Positions 26,248-35,367 of a DNA stretch of 64,000 nucleotides are shown here, piece by piece. This DNA comes from Zongyangia gallinarum (GTDB lineage: Bacteria; Bacillota; Clostridia; Oscillospirales; Ruminococcaceae). Position numbers and translations under genes: made by a program. The DNA lies in the NCBI GenBank assembly GCA_904419315.1, contig CAJFQY010000007.1, forward strand, positions 1 through 64,000, given 5' to 3'. Numbering within the stretch: the first letter of the stretch is position 1; each line of letters starts with the position of its first letter. Under the pieces are notes generated by a model, which saw only the letters and a list, made by a program, of their open reading frames with translations, was not told the origin of the DNA and made no database searches.

Positions 26248-27216
26248 ATGATCGAAAGGATAGTCAATGTAGAGCGGATGGAACATGCCGTTGCGCTCTT
26301 CGGAAACTTTGATGAGAACATAAAAATAGTAGAAAAGGAATATGGAGTTACCATCCTCTGCCGGGGAACAGAAGTCAAGATTGCCGGTGAGGAAGAACAG
26401 GTGGATAAGGCACGTCGCGCGGTGGAAGGCCTCCTCGCCATATTGGAAAAGGGAGAGGCTTTGACCGATCAGAATGTCCGCTATGTCATCTCTATGGTGG
26501 CAGAGGGTACCGAGGATAAACTGGCGGCTTTGGCGGGAGATTGTATCTGCATCACCGCCAAGGGAAAACCTCTTCGTCCTAAGACTCTGGGGCAGAAGCG
26601 TTATGTGGATGCGATTCAGAACAACACCATTGTTCTAGGTATCGGTCCGGCAGGAACGGGAAAAACCTATCTTGCTGTGGCTATGGCGGTCCGGGCTTTC
26701 CGCAAAGGGGACATCAACCGGATTATTCTGACCCGGCCGGCAGTAGAGGCAGGGGAGAAGCTGGGATTTCTGCCCGGCGACCTGCAAAATAAGGTGGATC
26801 CGTATCTGCGGCCTCTTTACGATGCACTCTTCGATATGCTGGGGCCGGAAAACTACCAGAAATACCTAGAGCGGGGCAATATTGAGGTAGCGCCTTTGGC
26901 CTATATGAGAGGCCGGACTTTGGATGACAGCTTTATTATTCTGGATGAAGCTCAAAATACCACGCCAGAGCAGATGAAAATGTTTTTGACCCGCTTAGGT
27001 TTTAACTCTAAAGCGGTTATTACCGGGGATATTACCCAGATCGACCTGCCGGATGAGCGTAAATCCGGCTTGGTGGAAGCCTCGAGAGTCCTCAAACGGG
27101 TAGAGGATATCAGTATTGTCAACTTTAATGAGAAGGACGTGGTGAGACACCGTTTGGTGCAGGAAATCATCAAGGCCTACGAAAAATATTATGAGGACGG
27201 AAAACGCCGCAAATAG
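26248..27216 (+). CDS. phoH: PhoH family ATPase/ribonuclease-like protein
   Basis: Cytosolic P-loop NTPase of 322 residues. N-terminal KH-like part, then GQKRYVDAI, Walker A GPAGTGKT, RPAVEAGEKLGFLPGD, Walker B FIILDEAQN and VITGDITQIDLP. AGGTG lies 5 bases before ATG 26248; ATG 26244 out of frame is ignored. PhoH is linked to RNA metabolism and sits next to ybeY in most bacteria, as here. A TATAAT occurs upstream near 26131 but no good -35 was found, so it may be read from the yqfCD transcript too. Confidence 0.93.
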   Translation: MIERIVNVERMEHAVALFGNFDENIKIVEKEYGVTILCRGTEVKIAGEEEQVDKARRAVEGLLAILEKGEALTDQNVRYVISMVAEGTEDKLAALAGDCICITAKGKPLRPKTLGQKRYVDAIQNNTIVLGIGPAGTGKTYLAVAMAVRAFRKGDINRIILTRPAVEAGEKLGFLPGDLQNKVDPYLRPLYDALFDMLGPENYQKYLERGNIEVAPLAYMRGRTLDDSFIILDEAQNTTPEQMKMFLTRLGFNSKAVITGDITQIDLPDERKSGLVEASRVLKRVEDISIVNFNEKDVVRHRLVQEIIKAYEKYYEDGKRRK

Positions 27217-27232
27217 AAATGAGGGAACGGAC

Positions 27233-27736
27233 ATGGAAAGCTTAAAGGTACTGATTTCAAATAAACAGAAGGAAGTAAAAATTCCTACGGGAATGCGTCT
27301 GCTCATCCGCCGTTGTTGCAACGCTGTGTTGGTGTTGGAGAATTTCGAGGGCATTGCAGAGGTTTCGGTGAGCTTTGTCAACAACGCGCAGATCCGACAG
27401 CTCAACCGTGAATACCGGCATAAGGATATGCCCACCGATGTGCTCAGCTTTCCGCTGGGAGAAAACGGCGTCTATGATATCAACCGGGAAACTGGAGCTC
27501 AGCAGCTGGGGGACATTGTCATCTCTATGGAAAAGGCGGTGGAGCAGGCGGAGAGATACGGCCATTCCCTTCAGCGGGAGGTAGGCTTCCTCACAGTCCA
27601 CTCTATGCTCCACCTTTTAGGCTATGACCATGAGGCCGGCGGCATCCAGGCGGTCCATATGCGGGAAAAGGAAGAGACTGTCATGGCAAGGCTGGGGCTC
27701 CAGCGGGATGCCAGCTATGTGTTTGAAGATGAGTAA
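27233..27736 (+). CDS. ybeY: Endoribonuclease YbeY (16S rRNA maturation)
   Basis: Single-strand zinc endoribonuclease involved in 16S rRNA 3' end processing and ribosome quality control, 167 residues. The metal motif HSMLHLLGYDHE (H-x3-H-x5-H) is intact, and NREYRHKDMPTDVLSFPL is the family motif before it. Start chosen at ATG 27233 (GAGGGA upstream), 16 bases after phoH. The stop overlaps the dgkA start, giving a tightly packed operon. The Bacillus gene yqfF (7TM-HD) usually found between phoH and ybeY is absent. Confidence 0.93.
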   Translation: MESLKVLISNKQKEVKIPTGMRLLIRRCCNAVLVLENFEGIAEVSVSFVNNAQIRQLNREYRHKDMPTDVLSFPLGENGVYDINRETGAQQLGDIVISMEKAVEQAERYGHSLQREVGFLTVHSMLHLLGYDHEAGGIQAVHMREKEETVMARLGLQRDASYVFEDE

Positions 27737-28229
27737 ATATGGCTTTTCGGCCCTGGGGCGCGGATTTCTCTACGCGCTGCGGGGCTTTTGTCACTGTGTC
27801 AAAACTCAGAGAAACCTACGCATCCATTTAGTAGCCGCGTTCCATGTATTTCTCCTCAGTCCCTTTTATCATTTTACCAAAGGGGAATATGGGGCGCTGT
27901 GTTTAGCCTGTGGATTGGTCATCAGTGCAGAAATGGTCAACACGGCTCTGGAGGAATTTTGTGATGGCCAATATCCTGGCTATAGTCCGGTGGCAAAACG
28001 GGTTAAGGATGTGGCGGCAGGAACGGTACTTCTCTGCGCGCTGGCCGCGGCTGGGGTAGGCGTCATCTTTTTCTGGGATATGGAAGCGTTTGGGCGGATG
28101 GCTCAATTTATCACTCTTTATCCTTGGTCCCCCGTAATTCCTGTGGCAACGTTGACCGCTGGAATCATCTGGGCCATGAGCACAAAGAAAAAAGAACCAA
28201 TGAAAGAAAAGGAATCGAAAGAAAGATGA
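27729..28229 (+). CDS. dgkA: Diacylglycerol/undecaprenol kinase DgkA
   Basis: Small membrane kinase of 166 residues. The family core is seen in ALRGFCHCVKTQRNLRIH, EMVNTALEEFCD (active-site region) and AKRVKDVAAGTVLL. Gram-positive members phosphorylate undecaprenol rather than diacylglycerol. Several hydrophobic helices follow, with a charged C-terminal tail. Start ATG 27729 overlaps the ybeY stop by 8 bases; the end overlaps the era start. Confidence 0.88.
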   Translation: MSKYGFSALGRGFLYALRGFCHCVKTQRNLRIHLVAAFHVFLLSPFYHFTKGEYGALCLACGLVISAEMVNTALEEFCDGQYPGYSPVAKRVKDVAAGTVLLCALAAAGVGVIFFWDMEAFGRMAQFITLYPWSPVIPVATLTAGIIWAMSTKKKEPMKEKESKER

Positions 28230-29131
28230 TGGATAGTAACAATACAAAATCGGGCTTTATCGCCATTGTGGGCAAGCCCAATGTAGGAAAATCCTCCCTT
28301 CTCAACGCCTTGGTAGGGGAAAAGGTGGCCATTGTGTCGGCAAAGCCTCAGACTACCCGCACCCGGATTACCGGTGTGCTGACGGAGGGGGAAACCCAAC
28401 TGGTCTTTATTGACACACCGGGACTGCATAAGCCAAGGACGAAGCTCAGCGAATATATGGTGGAGCAGGTCAAAGGCTCGGTGACCGATGTGGATCTGGC
28501 GGTTTTGGTGGTTGACGCCACCGTCAAGGAGATCACCAAGGCAGAACGGGAGCTTATGGGAAATTTTTCTTCCATGGATCTGCCAGCTATTTTGGCGCTT
28601 AACAAAATTGACCTGTTGGAAAAGAAAGAGGATCTGATGGAGAAAATCCAAGCGTTTTCGGAGGCCTATGAGTTTGCCCATATCCTTCCTTTGTCTGCAA
28701 GCACGGGTGAAGGGGTAGAAAAACTCAAAGAAATTTTAATCGAGAGTGCCCAACCAGGCCCACACTTTTTCCCAGACGACGCTTTGACCGATCAGCCAGA
28801 ACGGGTCATTGTGGCCGAGATCATCAGGGAAAAGATTCTCAACAATATGTCTCAGGAAATTCCCCACGGCACAGCGGTTTCCATTGAATCTATGAAAGAA
28901 AGACCGGGAGGAAAGCTGATGGATATCTACGCCACCATCCTCTGTGAAAAGCAGAGCCATAAGGGGATGGTCATCGGGAAGAATGGAGCCATGCTTAAAA
29001 AGATAGCGTCAGAGGCCAGGGTGGAAATTGAGAGCTTTCTTGACTGCAAAATCAACCTGCAATGCTGGGTTAAGGTCAAGGATGATTGGAGAAATAAAGA
29101 GCGCATCATCAAGGAATTGGGCTTTCAGTAA
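28226..29131 (+). CDS. era: GTPase Era
   Basis: Ribosome-assembly GTPase that binds the 3' end of 16S rRNA, about 301 residues. G motifs: GKPNVGKSSLLNAL (G1), PQTTRTRITG (switch), DTPGLHKP (G3), NKIDLLEK (G4), SAST (G5). The C-terminal KH domain shows MVIGKNGAMLKKIASEAR. ATG 28226 or 28229 could be the start; both overlap or abut the dgkA stop (TGA 28227-28229). Confidence 0.95.
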   Translation: MMDSNNTKSGFIAIVGKPNVGKSSLLNALVGEKVAIVSAKPQTTRTRITGVLTEGETQLVFIDTPGLHKPRTKLSEYMVEQVKGSVTDVDLAVLVVDATVKEITKAERELMGNFSSMDLPAILALNKIDLLEKKEDLMEKIQAFSEAYEFAHILPLSASTGEGVEKLKEILIESAQPGPHFFPDDALTDQPERVIVAEIIREKILNNMSQEIPHGTAVSIESMKERPGGKLMDIYATILCEKQSHKGMVIGKNGAMLKKIASEARVEIESFLDCKINLQCWVKVKDDWRNKERIIKELGFQ

Positions 29132-29183
29132 TCGTCGTCGAAAGATTATTTTAGATCGCAATAAAGAAAAGGAGAGGTGTGTC

Positions 29184-29552
29184 ATGGAAAGCAATAAAAA
29201 AAGAAACTGGATCTTTGGAGGATTCTCTCTCATCATTTTGCTTTTGGAATACTTCATTTGCCGCTACCTTTTCTTTGATCTGCATGGAATGAGGGAATTT
29301 CCCCAGCTTTTACTGCTTGTGGGAGTGGTTTTCCTTTTACTGGCGGCGGCAGGAGGCCTAAAAATATTTTCAATATCCGTCTTAGCCGGTTATCCTTTGG
29401 GCTTTATCTGCGGCATGGCCCTGCAAAGTTATGGCACCGATCCCGGAGGAGGAAGAACCTCCAATGGCTGGATCATCTGGGGCGGCATCTTCTTGGCCTG
29501 TGTGGTTGTAGGGGTTCTGATAGATTTGGCTAAAAGAAAAGTGAAAAAATAA
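29184..29552 (+). CDS. Hypothetical four-helix membrane protein between era and yqzL
   Basis: 122-residue membrane protein, not recognised. Four hydrophobic stretches are visible: WIFGGFSLIILLLEYFI, LLLLVGVVFLLLAA, IFSISVLAGYPLGFICGM and IWGGIFLACVVVGVLI. A glycine-rich loop (YGTDPGGGRTSNG) lies before the last one, and the C-terminus is basic. The ribosome site GGAGAGGTG is strong and the gene is 52 bases after era in the same direction, so it belongs to the operon. In Bacillus this position holds cdd, so its presence here looks lineage-specific. Confidence 0.7.
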   Translation: MESNKKRNWIFGGFSLIILLLEYFICRYLFFDLHGMREFPQLLLLVGVVFLLLAAAGGLKIFSISVLAGYPLGFICGMALQSYGTDPGGGRTSNGWIIWGGIFLACVVVGVLIDLAKRKVKK

Positions 29553-29688
29553 GAAGGCTTGTACATAATTTTTCTCCATTGTCAAGGCTAAAGTTTTGCC
29601 AATAGTGGTGTACTTTCCCGCTGATATCAGCTGATGGAATGGACAGAATTCTAATAAAGGATTCCAAAACGGAAAGGCGGTTTTGACA

Positions 29689-29889
29689 ATGGATTTGAGA
29701 GCGATGAACGCATGGAAGAAGTTTGAGCAGACCGGGAGTATTGCGGCCTATATGCAGTACCGCCAGCTTCTCAACAATGTGGACAACGGCGAGGAAACCG
29801 CTGATTTTTTGGGAGAAGGCGAGGAAACAGCCAATGCTGATTACGACCGATGGACTGGTCATCAAACAAAGGACCATGGATACAGATGA
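29689..29889 (+). CDS. YqzL family small protein
   Basis: 66-residue protein. The core NAWKKFEQTGSIAAYMQYRQL matches the short YqzL family (F-x-x-TGNV-x-AYL-x-YK), which lies between era and recO in Bacillus exactly as here. The C-terminal half is acidic and low in complexity (NNVDNGEETADFLGEGEE). Start at ATG 29689 with AAAGGCGG 8 bases upstream. The end overlaps recO by 56 bases in another frame. Function unknown. Confidence 0.7.
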   Translation: MDLRAMNAWKKFEQTGSIAAYMQYRQLLNNVDNGEETADFLGEGEETANADYDRWTGHQTKDHGYR

Positions 29890-30580
29890 CAGCCTTCTCA
29901 CCATTTTAACCAAAGACCTTGGGGTGGTTTATGCTTATGCCAAAGGGGCGAAGAGGATGAAAAGTTCTCTGCTTTCCTCTACCGAGCTTCTTTGTTATTC
30001 TCACTTTGTGCTATTTAAAAACCGGGAGAGGTACAGTGTCAACAACGCTGACCTCAATCAGGTCTTTTTTGGCGTCAGGGAGGATATTACAAAGCTCTCC
30101 CTGGCTACATATTTTGCGCAACTTTCCGGCATTGTCCTCCCGGTGGAGGAGCCGGAGGAAGAAGCGCTGCGCCTGTTTTTAAACTGTTTGCACCTTCTTG
30201 AAAAGGACAAGCTTCCCCAGACACAGCTCAAGGCGATTTTTGAACTGCGTCTGATGACCCTCTGCGGATTTATGCCGGATTTGGTGGGCTGTGCCGGCTG
30301 CGGCACCTATGAGGCGGTAGAAATGTATTTTGTACCACAAAGCGGGGAAATCCTTTGTGGCAATTGTAAAGGACGAGCGGCAACGCCGGTGTTTCCCCTG
30401 AGCCGGTCGGTTTTACAGGCTATGCGGCATATTATCTACAGCGATTTTTCCAAGCTGTTTGCGTTTGCGTTGGCGCCAGAATCCCTGGAACAGTTATCTT
30501 TGGCATCAGAGCGTTTTGTCAAAGCACAGGTGGATACCCCTTTGCCCACCCTGGACTTTTATCAATCATTACAATCATAA
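29834..30580 (+). CDS. recO: DNA repair protein RecO
   Basis: Recombination mediator (RecFOR pathway) that anneals ssDNA and helps load RecA, 248 residues. N-terminal OB fold: LITTDGLVIKQR..DDSLLTILTKDLGVVYAYAKGAKR. The zinc-finger cysteines are present as CAGCGTYE and ILCGNCKG. ATG 29834 has GAGG upstream. A longer frame from 29723 overlaps yqzL and is not supported. Next gene mutS2 follows after 47 bases. Confidence 0.92.
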   Translation: MLITTDGLVIKQRTMDTDDSLLTILTKDLGVVYAYAKGAKRMKSSLLSSTELLCYSHFVLFKNRERYSVNNADLNQVFFGVREDITKLSLATYFAQLSGIVLPVEEPEEEALRLFLNCLHLLEKDKLPQTQLKAIFELRLMTLCGFMPDLVGCAGCGTYEAVEMYFVPQSGEILCGNCKGRAATPVFPLSRSVLQAMRHIIYSDFSKLFAFALAPESLEQLSLASERFVKAQVDTPLPTLDFYQSLQS

Positions 30581-30627
30581 ATTTTCTGAAAGTTACTGAC
30601 TTTCTATCATAGAATCGGAGGTTCTCC

Positions 30628-33009
30628 ATGAATTTATCACGACACTATAAAGCACTGGAACTGGATAAGGTGCTTTTGATGCTGGCGGAGGAGACAAGCT
30701 TTTCCGACGCACGGGAACGGGCGTTGGAAATTACCCCCTCCACCGATTTTGAGCGGGTGCAGATGCTCATCCGCCGTACATCGGACGCCCACAGCCTGAC
30801 GGCGCGTTATGGCTCCCCCACCATTCTCAGCATTCAGAATGTGGCGGGGCCCCTTCGACGCGCTCAGGTGGGCGCGTCCCTTAGCCTGAAGGAGCTGCTA
30901 CATATTGCAGAGGTATTGCGCACTGTCCGGGGCCTCTGCCAGTGGCGGCGGCAGTGCGAAACTATGGGCAGCGAGCTTTCCCAGCTCTTTTCCTGCCTTA
31001 CTCCCAACAGGGAGGTGGAGGAGGCCATTACCTCCGCTGTCCTCAGCGAGGATACCCTGGCCGACAACGCCAGCCGGGATTTGCAGGAAATCCGGCGGAA
31101 GATCACCAATGCAGGGCTTCATGCCCGCCATGTGCTGGATAAAATTATCCATTCCACCACCTATCAGAAATTTCTTCAGGAACAGATCGTCACCATCCGG
31201 GACGGTCGGTTTGTAGTTCCAGTAAAAAGCGAATATCGAAATGAAGTCAAAGGATTGGTCCATGATACATCGGGCTCTGGCGCCACCTTATTCATTGAGC
31301 CCATGAGCGTAGTAGAAGCAAATAACGAGATCAAAGTCCTTCGGGCCAAAGAAAAGACCGAGATGGAACGGATTGTTGCGGCCCTTTCCGCTCAGGCAGG
31401 CATGTTTGCCGATGAAATCTTAGACAGCTACGACGCAGTAATCGAGCTGGATATCATCTTTGCCAAAGCCCGCCTTGCTTATAAAATGAAAGCCAGTGTA
31501 CCAGTGGTGAGAAATGATGGTGTTGTTAACCTCATCAAAGCACGCCATCCCCTCATTGACCCTAAACATGTAGTACCCACCGACATCTCTATTGGAAAAA
31601 GCTTTGACACTCTGGTCATTACCGGCCCTAACACAGGAGGAAAGACAGTATCCCTCAAAACTTTGGGGCTTTTTTGTGCCATGGCCATGTGTGGGATGAT
31701 GATCCCTGCCTTTGACGGCAGTGAGATCAACGTATTTTCCAACATATTGGCCGATATTGGGGATGAGCAGAGCATTGAGCAAAGCCTTTCTACTTTTTCG
31801 GCCCATATGACCAATATCGTCAAAATACTCCAGGTGGCGGATCACCATACCCTGGTGCTGCTGGACGAACTGGGCGCCGGCACCGATCCGGTAGAAGGTG
31901 CCGCCTTGGCCACCGCTGTTTTGGAACGGCTGCGGGAGTTAGGATGCAGAATTGCGGCCACCACCCACTATGCGGAGTTAAAAATGTACGCCCTCAATAC
32001 CTCTGGAGTAGAAAACGCCTGCTGTGAGTTTGATGTAGCGACTTTAAGCCCTACCTACCGGCTTCTCATTGGCATGCCGGGACGATCTAACGCCTTTGCC
32101 ATTTCGGAACGGCTGGGCCTGACTGGGGACATTGTGGCACGGGCCAAGGAACTGATGAGCGGGGAGCATATTCGCTTTGAAGATGTGGTCTCCGACCTGG
32201 AGCAGTCCCGTCAGGAATTGGAACAAGAGCGGGATGAGGCTAGAAAGCTGCGGATGGAGCTGGAAATGCGCCGCAGGGAGATGGAAAAGCAAAAAGAAAC
32301 GCTGGAAAAGCAGAAGGAACAGGAGATGGAGCGGGCTAGATCCCAGGCAAAACGGTTGGTGGATCAGGTCAAATACGATTCCCAGAAGCTGATGGAAGAG
32401 ATCGAGGAAATCCGCAAGCAGAAGGAAAACGAAAACTATGCGGCTATGGCGGCCAAGGCCAAAAGTGAGCTGAGGGCCAAATTAGAGCGGCTGGAGGATG
32501 CTTCCAATCCGGTGGTAGCAAAGACAAATGAAGGCTACCGACTCCCTAGAAAGCTCAAACAGGGCGACGAGGTCCTGATTGTGGATATTGACAAGCGGGG
32601 GACGGTCATTGCCCCTCCCGATGGAGAATATGTGCAGGTTCAGGCAGGTATTATCAAAACCAAGGTGCATTTAAAGAATCTGCGGCTGATTGAAAACCAG
32701 CCTAAAAAACCGGTTTTTTCCAATACCAGGAATGTGCGGACTTCTGCAAAAAAGATGCAGATGCAGGCCAAAATGGAAATCGACCTGCGTGGCATGATGG
32801 TGGAGGAGGCCCTCATGGAGCTGGATCAGTATATCGACAGTTCTGTGCTGGCAGGGCTTGGCACCATTACCATCATCCATGGCAAAGGAACCGGCGCCCT
32901 GCGGGCAGCGGTACAAGCCCATCTGCGTAAGCATCCCAGTGTCAAGGATTTCCGCCTTGGCACCTACGGGGAAGGGGAAAGCGGCGTAACCATTGTCAAT
33001 CTGAAATAG
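30628..33009 (+). CDS. mutS2: Endonuclease MutS2
   Basis: MutS2 ATPase of 793 residues. MutS core and clamp domains, Walker A GPNTGGKTVSLKT, ABC signature EQSLSTFSAHM, Walker B LVLLDELGAGTDP, a charged coiled coil (about 520-620, rich in Glu, Arg, Lys), a KOW/SH3-like segment, and a C-terminal Smr nuclease domain (DLRGMMVEEALMELD, IIHGKGTGALR). MutS2 suppresses homologous recombination and splits collided ribosomes in Bacillus. GGAGG precedes the ATG. Confidence 0.95.
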   Translation: MNLSRHYKALELDKVLLMLAEETSFSDARERALEITPSTDFERVQMLIRRTSDAHSLTARYGSPTILSIQNVAGPLRRAQVGASLSLKELLHIAEVLRTVRGLCQWRRQCETMGSELSQLFSCLTPNREVEEAITSAVLSEDTLADNASRDLQEIRRKITNAGLHARHVLDKIIHSTTYQKFLQEQIVTIRDGRFVVPVKSEYRNEVKGLVHDTSGSGATLFIEPMSVVEANNEIKVLRAKEKTEMERIVAALSAQAGMFADEILDSYDAVIELDIIFAKARLAYKMKASVPVVRNDGVVNLIKARHPLIDPKHVVPTDISIGKSFDTLVITGPNTGGKTVSLKTLGLFCAMAMCGMMIPAFDGSEINVFSNILADIGDEQSIEQSLSTFSAHMTNIVKILQVADHHTLVLLDELGAGTDPVEGAALATAVLERLRELGCRIAATTHYAELKMYALNTSGVENACCEFDVATLSPTYRLLIGMPGRSNAFAISERLGLTGDIVARAKELMSGEHIRFEDVVSDLEQSRQELEQERDEARKLRMELEMRRREMEKQKETLEKQKEQEMERARSQAKRLVDQVKYDSQKLMEEIEEIRKQKENENYAAMAAKAKSELRAKLERLEDASNPVVAKTNEGYRLPRKLKQGDEVLIVDIDKRGTVIAPPDGEYVQVQAGIIKTKVHLKNLRLIENQPKKPVFSNTRNVRTSAKKMQMQAKMEIDLRGMMVEEALMELDQYIDSSVLAGLGTITIIHGKGTGALRAAVQAHLRKHPSVKDFRLGTYGEGESGVTIVNLK

Positions 33010-33039
33010 ACATCTATTGCCCAAGAAGGGGGAAGGAGC

Positions 33040-34872
33040 ATGGCACTCAACATACGGGAAATCGATCGTTATCTTCAAGGGGATTCTCTCAGCGGGTACG
33101 AGGTCTTCGGTGCTCATCTCTGTCGTGAATATGATCAGGATGGTGTCCGGTTTACTGTGTATGCACCAGGAGCCGCTAAGGTGGAAATTATCGGCTCCTT
33201 TAACCAGTGGGTAACCTGGCCGATGCAGCGGGAGGAAAGCGGAATCTGGAGCGTCTTTATCGGTGGGGCAAAAGAAGGGGATATGTACAAATACCATATC
33301 ACTACAGCCCAGGGAGAAGTCCATGATCGAATGGATCCCTTTGCCTTTTACAGTGAGGTGCGGCCTGCGACGGCCTCCATTGTCTATCAAGTAGAGGGCT
33401 ATCCCTGGGGAGATCAGGAATGGATGAATTCCCGCAGCAAGAATTATAACAGTCCCATGAGCATTTATGAGATGCACCCAGGCTCCTGGAAAACCAAAGA
33501 CGCACAGGAGGATCGGCGCTTTTACCATTATGATGAGCTGGCAGAAGAGCTCATCCCTTACGTAAAGGAGATGGGCTACACCCATATTGAACTAATGCCG
33601 CTGACCGAGCACCCCTTTGACGGTTCCTGGGGATATCAGGTAGCTGGATATTTTAGCCCCACCAGTCGATATGGGGAACCACGGCAGCTGATGAAGCTGG
33701 TGGATGCCTGTCATCAAGCGGGGATCGGGGTAATCTTAGACTTTGTACCTCTCCACTTTGTGCGGGATTTTTATGCACTACATATGTATGATGGCGGCTA
33801 TCTCTATGAAAGCGAGTATGAGGAAAAAAGATACAGCCCCTGGGGGACGGCGCTTTTTGACTTCACCAAGCCTCACGTCCTGAGTTTTCTAAAATCCGCC
33901 ATTGATTTTTGGCTCTCCCGCTACCACTTTGATGGTATACGTTATGATGCGGTGTCGAATCTAATCTATCATGATGGGGATCCGGGAAAAGGAATCAATG
34001 AACCAGGCGTGTGGTTTCTAAAAAATTGCAATTACGCAATAGGGCAGCGGCATCCCAATGTCATGCTCATTGCGGAGGATTCGTCACAGTGTCTAAAGGT
34101 GACAGCGCCGGTGGCCTATGGAGGAATGGGATTTGATTACAAATGGAGTCTAGGATGGATGCACGACACCCTAGATTTCTTTGCCCTGCCTCCAGAAGTG
34201 AGGGCGGCTAACAAAGAGAAGTTTACCCATTCCCTCCATTATTTTTATCAGGATATTTTTATCCTTCCATTTTCTCACGATGAGGTAGTGCACGGGAAGA
34301 AGACCATCATCGACAAGCTTTATGGAGATTATGGCCAGAAGTTTGATCAGCTGCGTTGTCTCTACCTGTATATGTACACCCATCCGGGGAAAAAGCTAAA
34401 CTTTATGGGCAATGAGCTAGCTGAGTTTAAGGAATGGGATGAGGCTAAGCAACTGGGATGGAATCTGCTGACCTATCCTGCTCATGAGGCTTTTTGGCGG
34501 TATTATCGTAAGTTATTGCATGTATATAAAGAGCAGCCCGCCCTTTATGGAGAAGACTACAATATGCTAGGCTTCCGTTGGATTGACAAAGGGGAGAGAT
34601 ACCCTGCCCTCTTCGCCTATGAGAGAAGTGCCATGGAGGAAAAGATATTTGTAGTTCTTAACCTGTCCGACCGGCCGGCACATAACTACATGCTGGATGT
34701 AGGACGCCCGGGTGAATATGAGGTCCTGCTGGACACTGCCCTTCCAGAATATGGAGGCAGTATTTCGCTGAAATCTGTGCTGAAGGCAAAATCTCGCGGC
34801 CCTATTCACTGGGGGGTGGACTTGATGATGCAGCCATTAAGCGGCTGTATTATCAAACGAAAAGAGAAATAG
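33040..34872 (+). CDS. glgB: 1,4-alpha-glucan branching enzyme
   Basis: GH13 glycogen branching enzyme of 610 residues. N-terminal CBM48 (YEVFGAHL, VRFTVYAPGAAKVEIIGSFNQW), then the catalytic barrel with the nucleophile motif DGIRYDAVSN, acid/base LIAEDSS, and the FSHDEVVHGKK transition-state motif. The sequence around the nucleophile differs from the usual DGLRVDAVASMLY, but the catalytic residues are kept. The ribosome site GGAAGGAG ends one base before ATG, closer than normal. No other glycogen genes lie in the window. A terminator follows. Confidence 0.92.
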   Translation: MALNIREIDRYLQGDSLSGYEVFGAHLCREYDQDGVRFTVYAPGAAKVEIIGSFNQWVTWPMQREESGIWSVFIGGAKEGDMYKYHITTAQGEVHDRMDPFAFYSEVRPATASIVYQVEGYPWGDQEWMNSRSKNYNSPMSIYEMHPGSWKTKDAQEDRRFYHYDELAEELIPYVKEMGYTHIELMPLTEHPFDGSWGYQVAGYFSPTSRYGEPRQLMKLVDACHQAGIGVILDFVPLHFVRDFYALHMYDGGYLYESEYEEKRYSPWGTALFDFTKPHVLSFLKSAIDFWLSRYHFDGIRYDAVSNLIYHDGDPGKGINEPGVWFLKNCNYAIGQRHPNVMLIAEDSSQCLKVTAPVAYGGMGFDYKWSLGWMHDTLDFFALPPEVRAANKEKFTHSLHYFYQDIFILPFSHDEVVHGKKTIIDKLYGDYGQKFDQLRCLYLYMYTHPGKKLNFMGNELAEFKEWDEAKQLGWNLLTYPAHEAFWRYYRKLLHVYKEQPALYGEDYNMLGFRWIDKGERYPALFAYERSAMEEKIFVVLNLSDRPAHNYMLDVGRPGEYEVLLDTALPEYGGSISLKSVLKAKSRGPIHWGVDLMMQPLSGCIIKRKEK

Positions 34873-34890
34873 CGTTGGTATTAATATGAA

Positions 34891-34922
34891 AAAAGGCTTC
34901 ACGCTTTTACGTGAAGCCTTTT
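34891..34922. terminator. Bidirectional terminator between glgB and trxA
   Basis: Thirteen-base perfect stem (34891-34903 with 34910-34922) between two convergent genes. Confidence 0.88.
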
Positions 34923-34931
34923 AGATTCTTC

Positions 34932-35249
34932 TTATTCTGTTTTTAGCATGTCCAGAATATCCTCTTTGGAATGGACACCTACTAGCCGGGATACTTCTTT
35001 CCCTCCTTGGAAAAGGATCAGGGTGGGAATACTCATGACGGAATAGCGGGATGCAAGATCAATCTCCTCATCGACATTGACTTTTCCCACGACCGCTTGG
35101 GTGCCCAGATTATCTGCCACCTCTTCCACAATGGGGGCAAGCATTCTACAAGGAGCACACCACGGAGCCCAAAAATCCACAAGAACTGGCTGAGAACTTA
35201 GCAAAACGTCCTTTTCAAAACTATCTTTATGAAAATGCATAACACTCAT
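34932..35249 (-). CDS. trxA: Thioredoxin
   Basis: Cytosolic dithiol reductant, 105 residues. Active site WAPWCAPCRML: the usual Gly of WCGPC is Ala, a variant known in clostridial thioredoxins. The cis-proline motif SIPTLILF and the VDFWAPW strand are standard. The start at 35249 (MSVMHFH) is set by AGGAGG 7 bases upstream. It has its own promoter (TTGCAA, 18 bases, TATAAT at 35290-35319). Confidence 0.93.
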   Translation of the reverse strand: MSVMHFHKDSFEKDVLLSSQPVLVDFWAPWCAPCRMLAPIVEEVADNLGTQAVVGKVNVDEEIDLASRYSVMSIPTLILFQGGKEVSRLVGVHSKEDILDMLKTE

Positions 35250-35289
35250 TTCAAAAACCTCCTTTAGATAATGAATGATCATGCAATCT

Positions 35290-35319
35290 ATTATACATCA
35301 TCTTTCGACCTTTTTGCAA
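35290..35319 (-). promoter_or_regulatory. Promoter of trxA
   Basis: TTGCAA (35314-35319), 18 bases, TATAAT (35290-35295) on the minus strand. Confidence 0.65.
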
Positions 35320-35367
35320 GCTTACAGCCAAAAAGTGAACAAAAACGCAAGAAAAACTGCAAATTGA

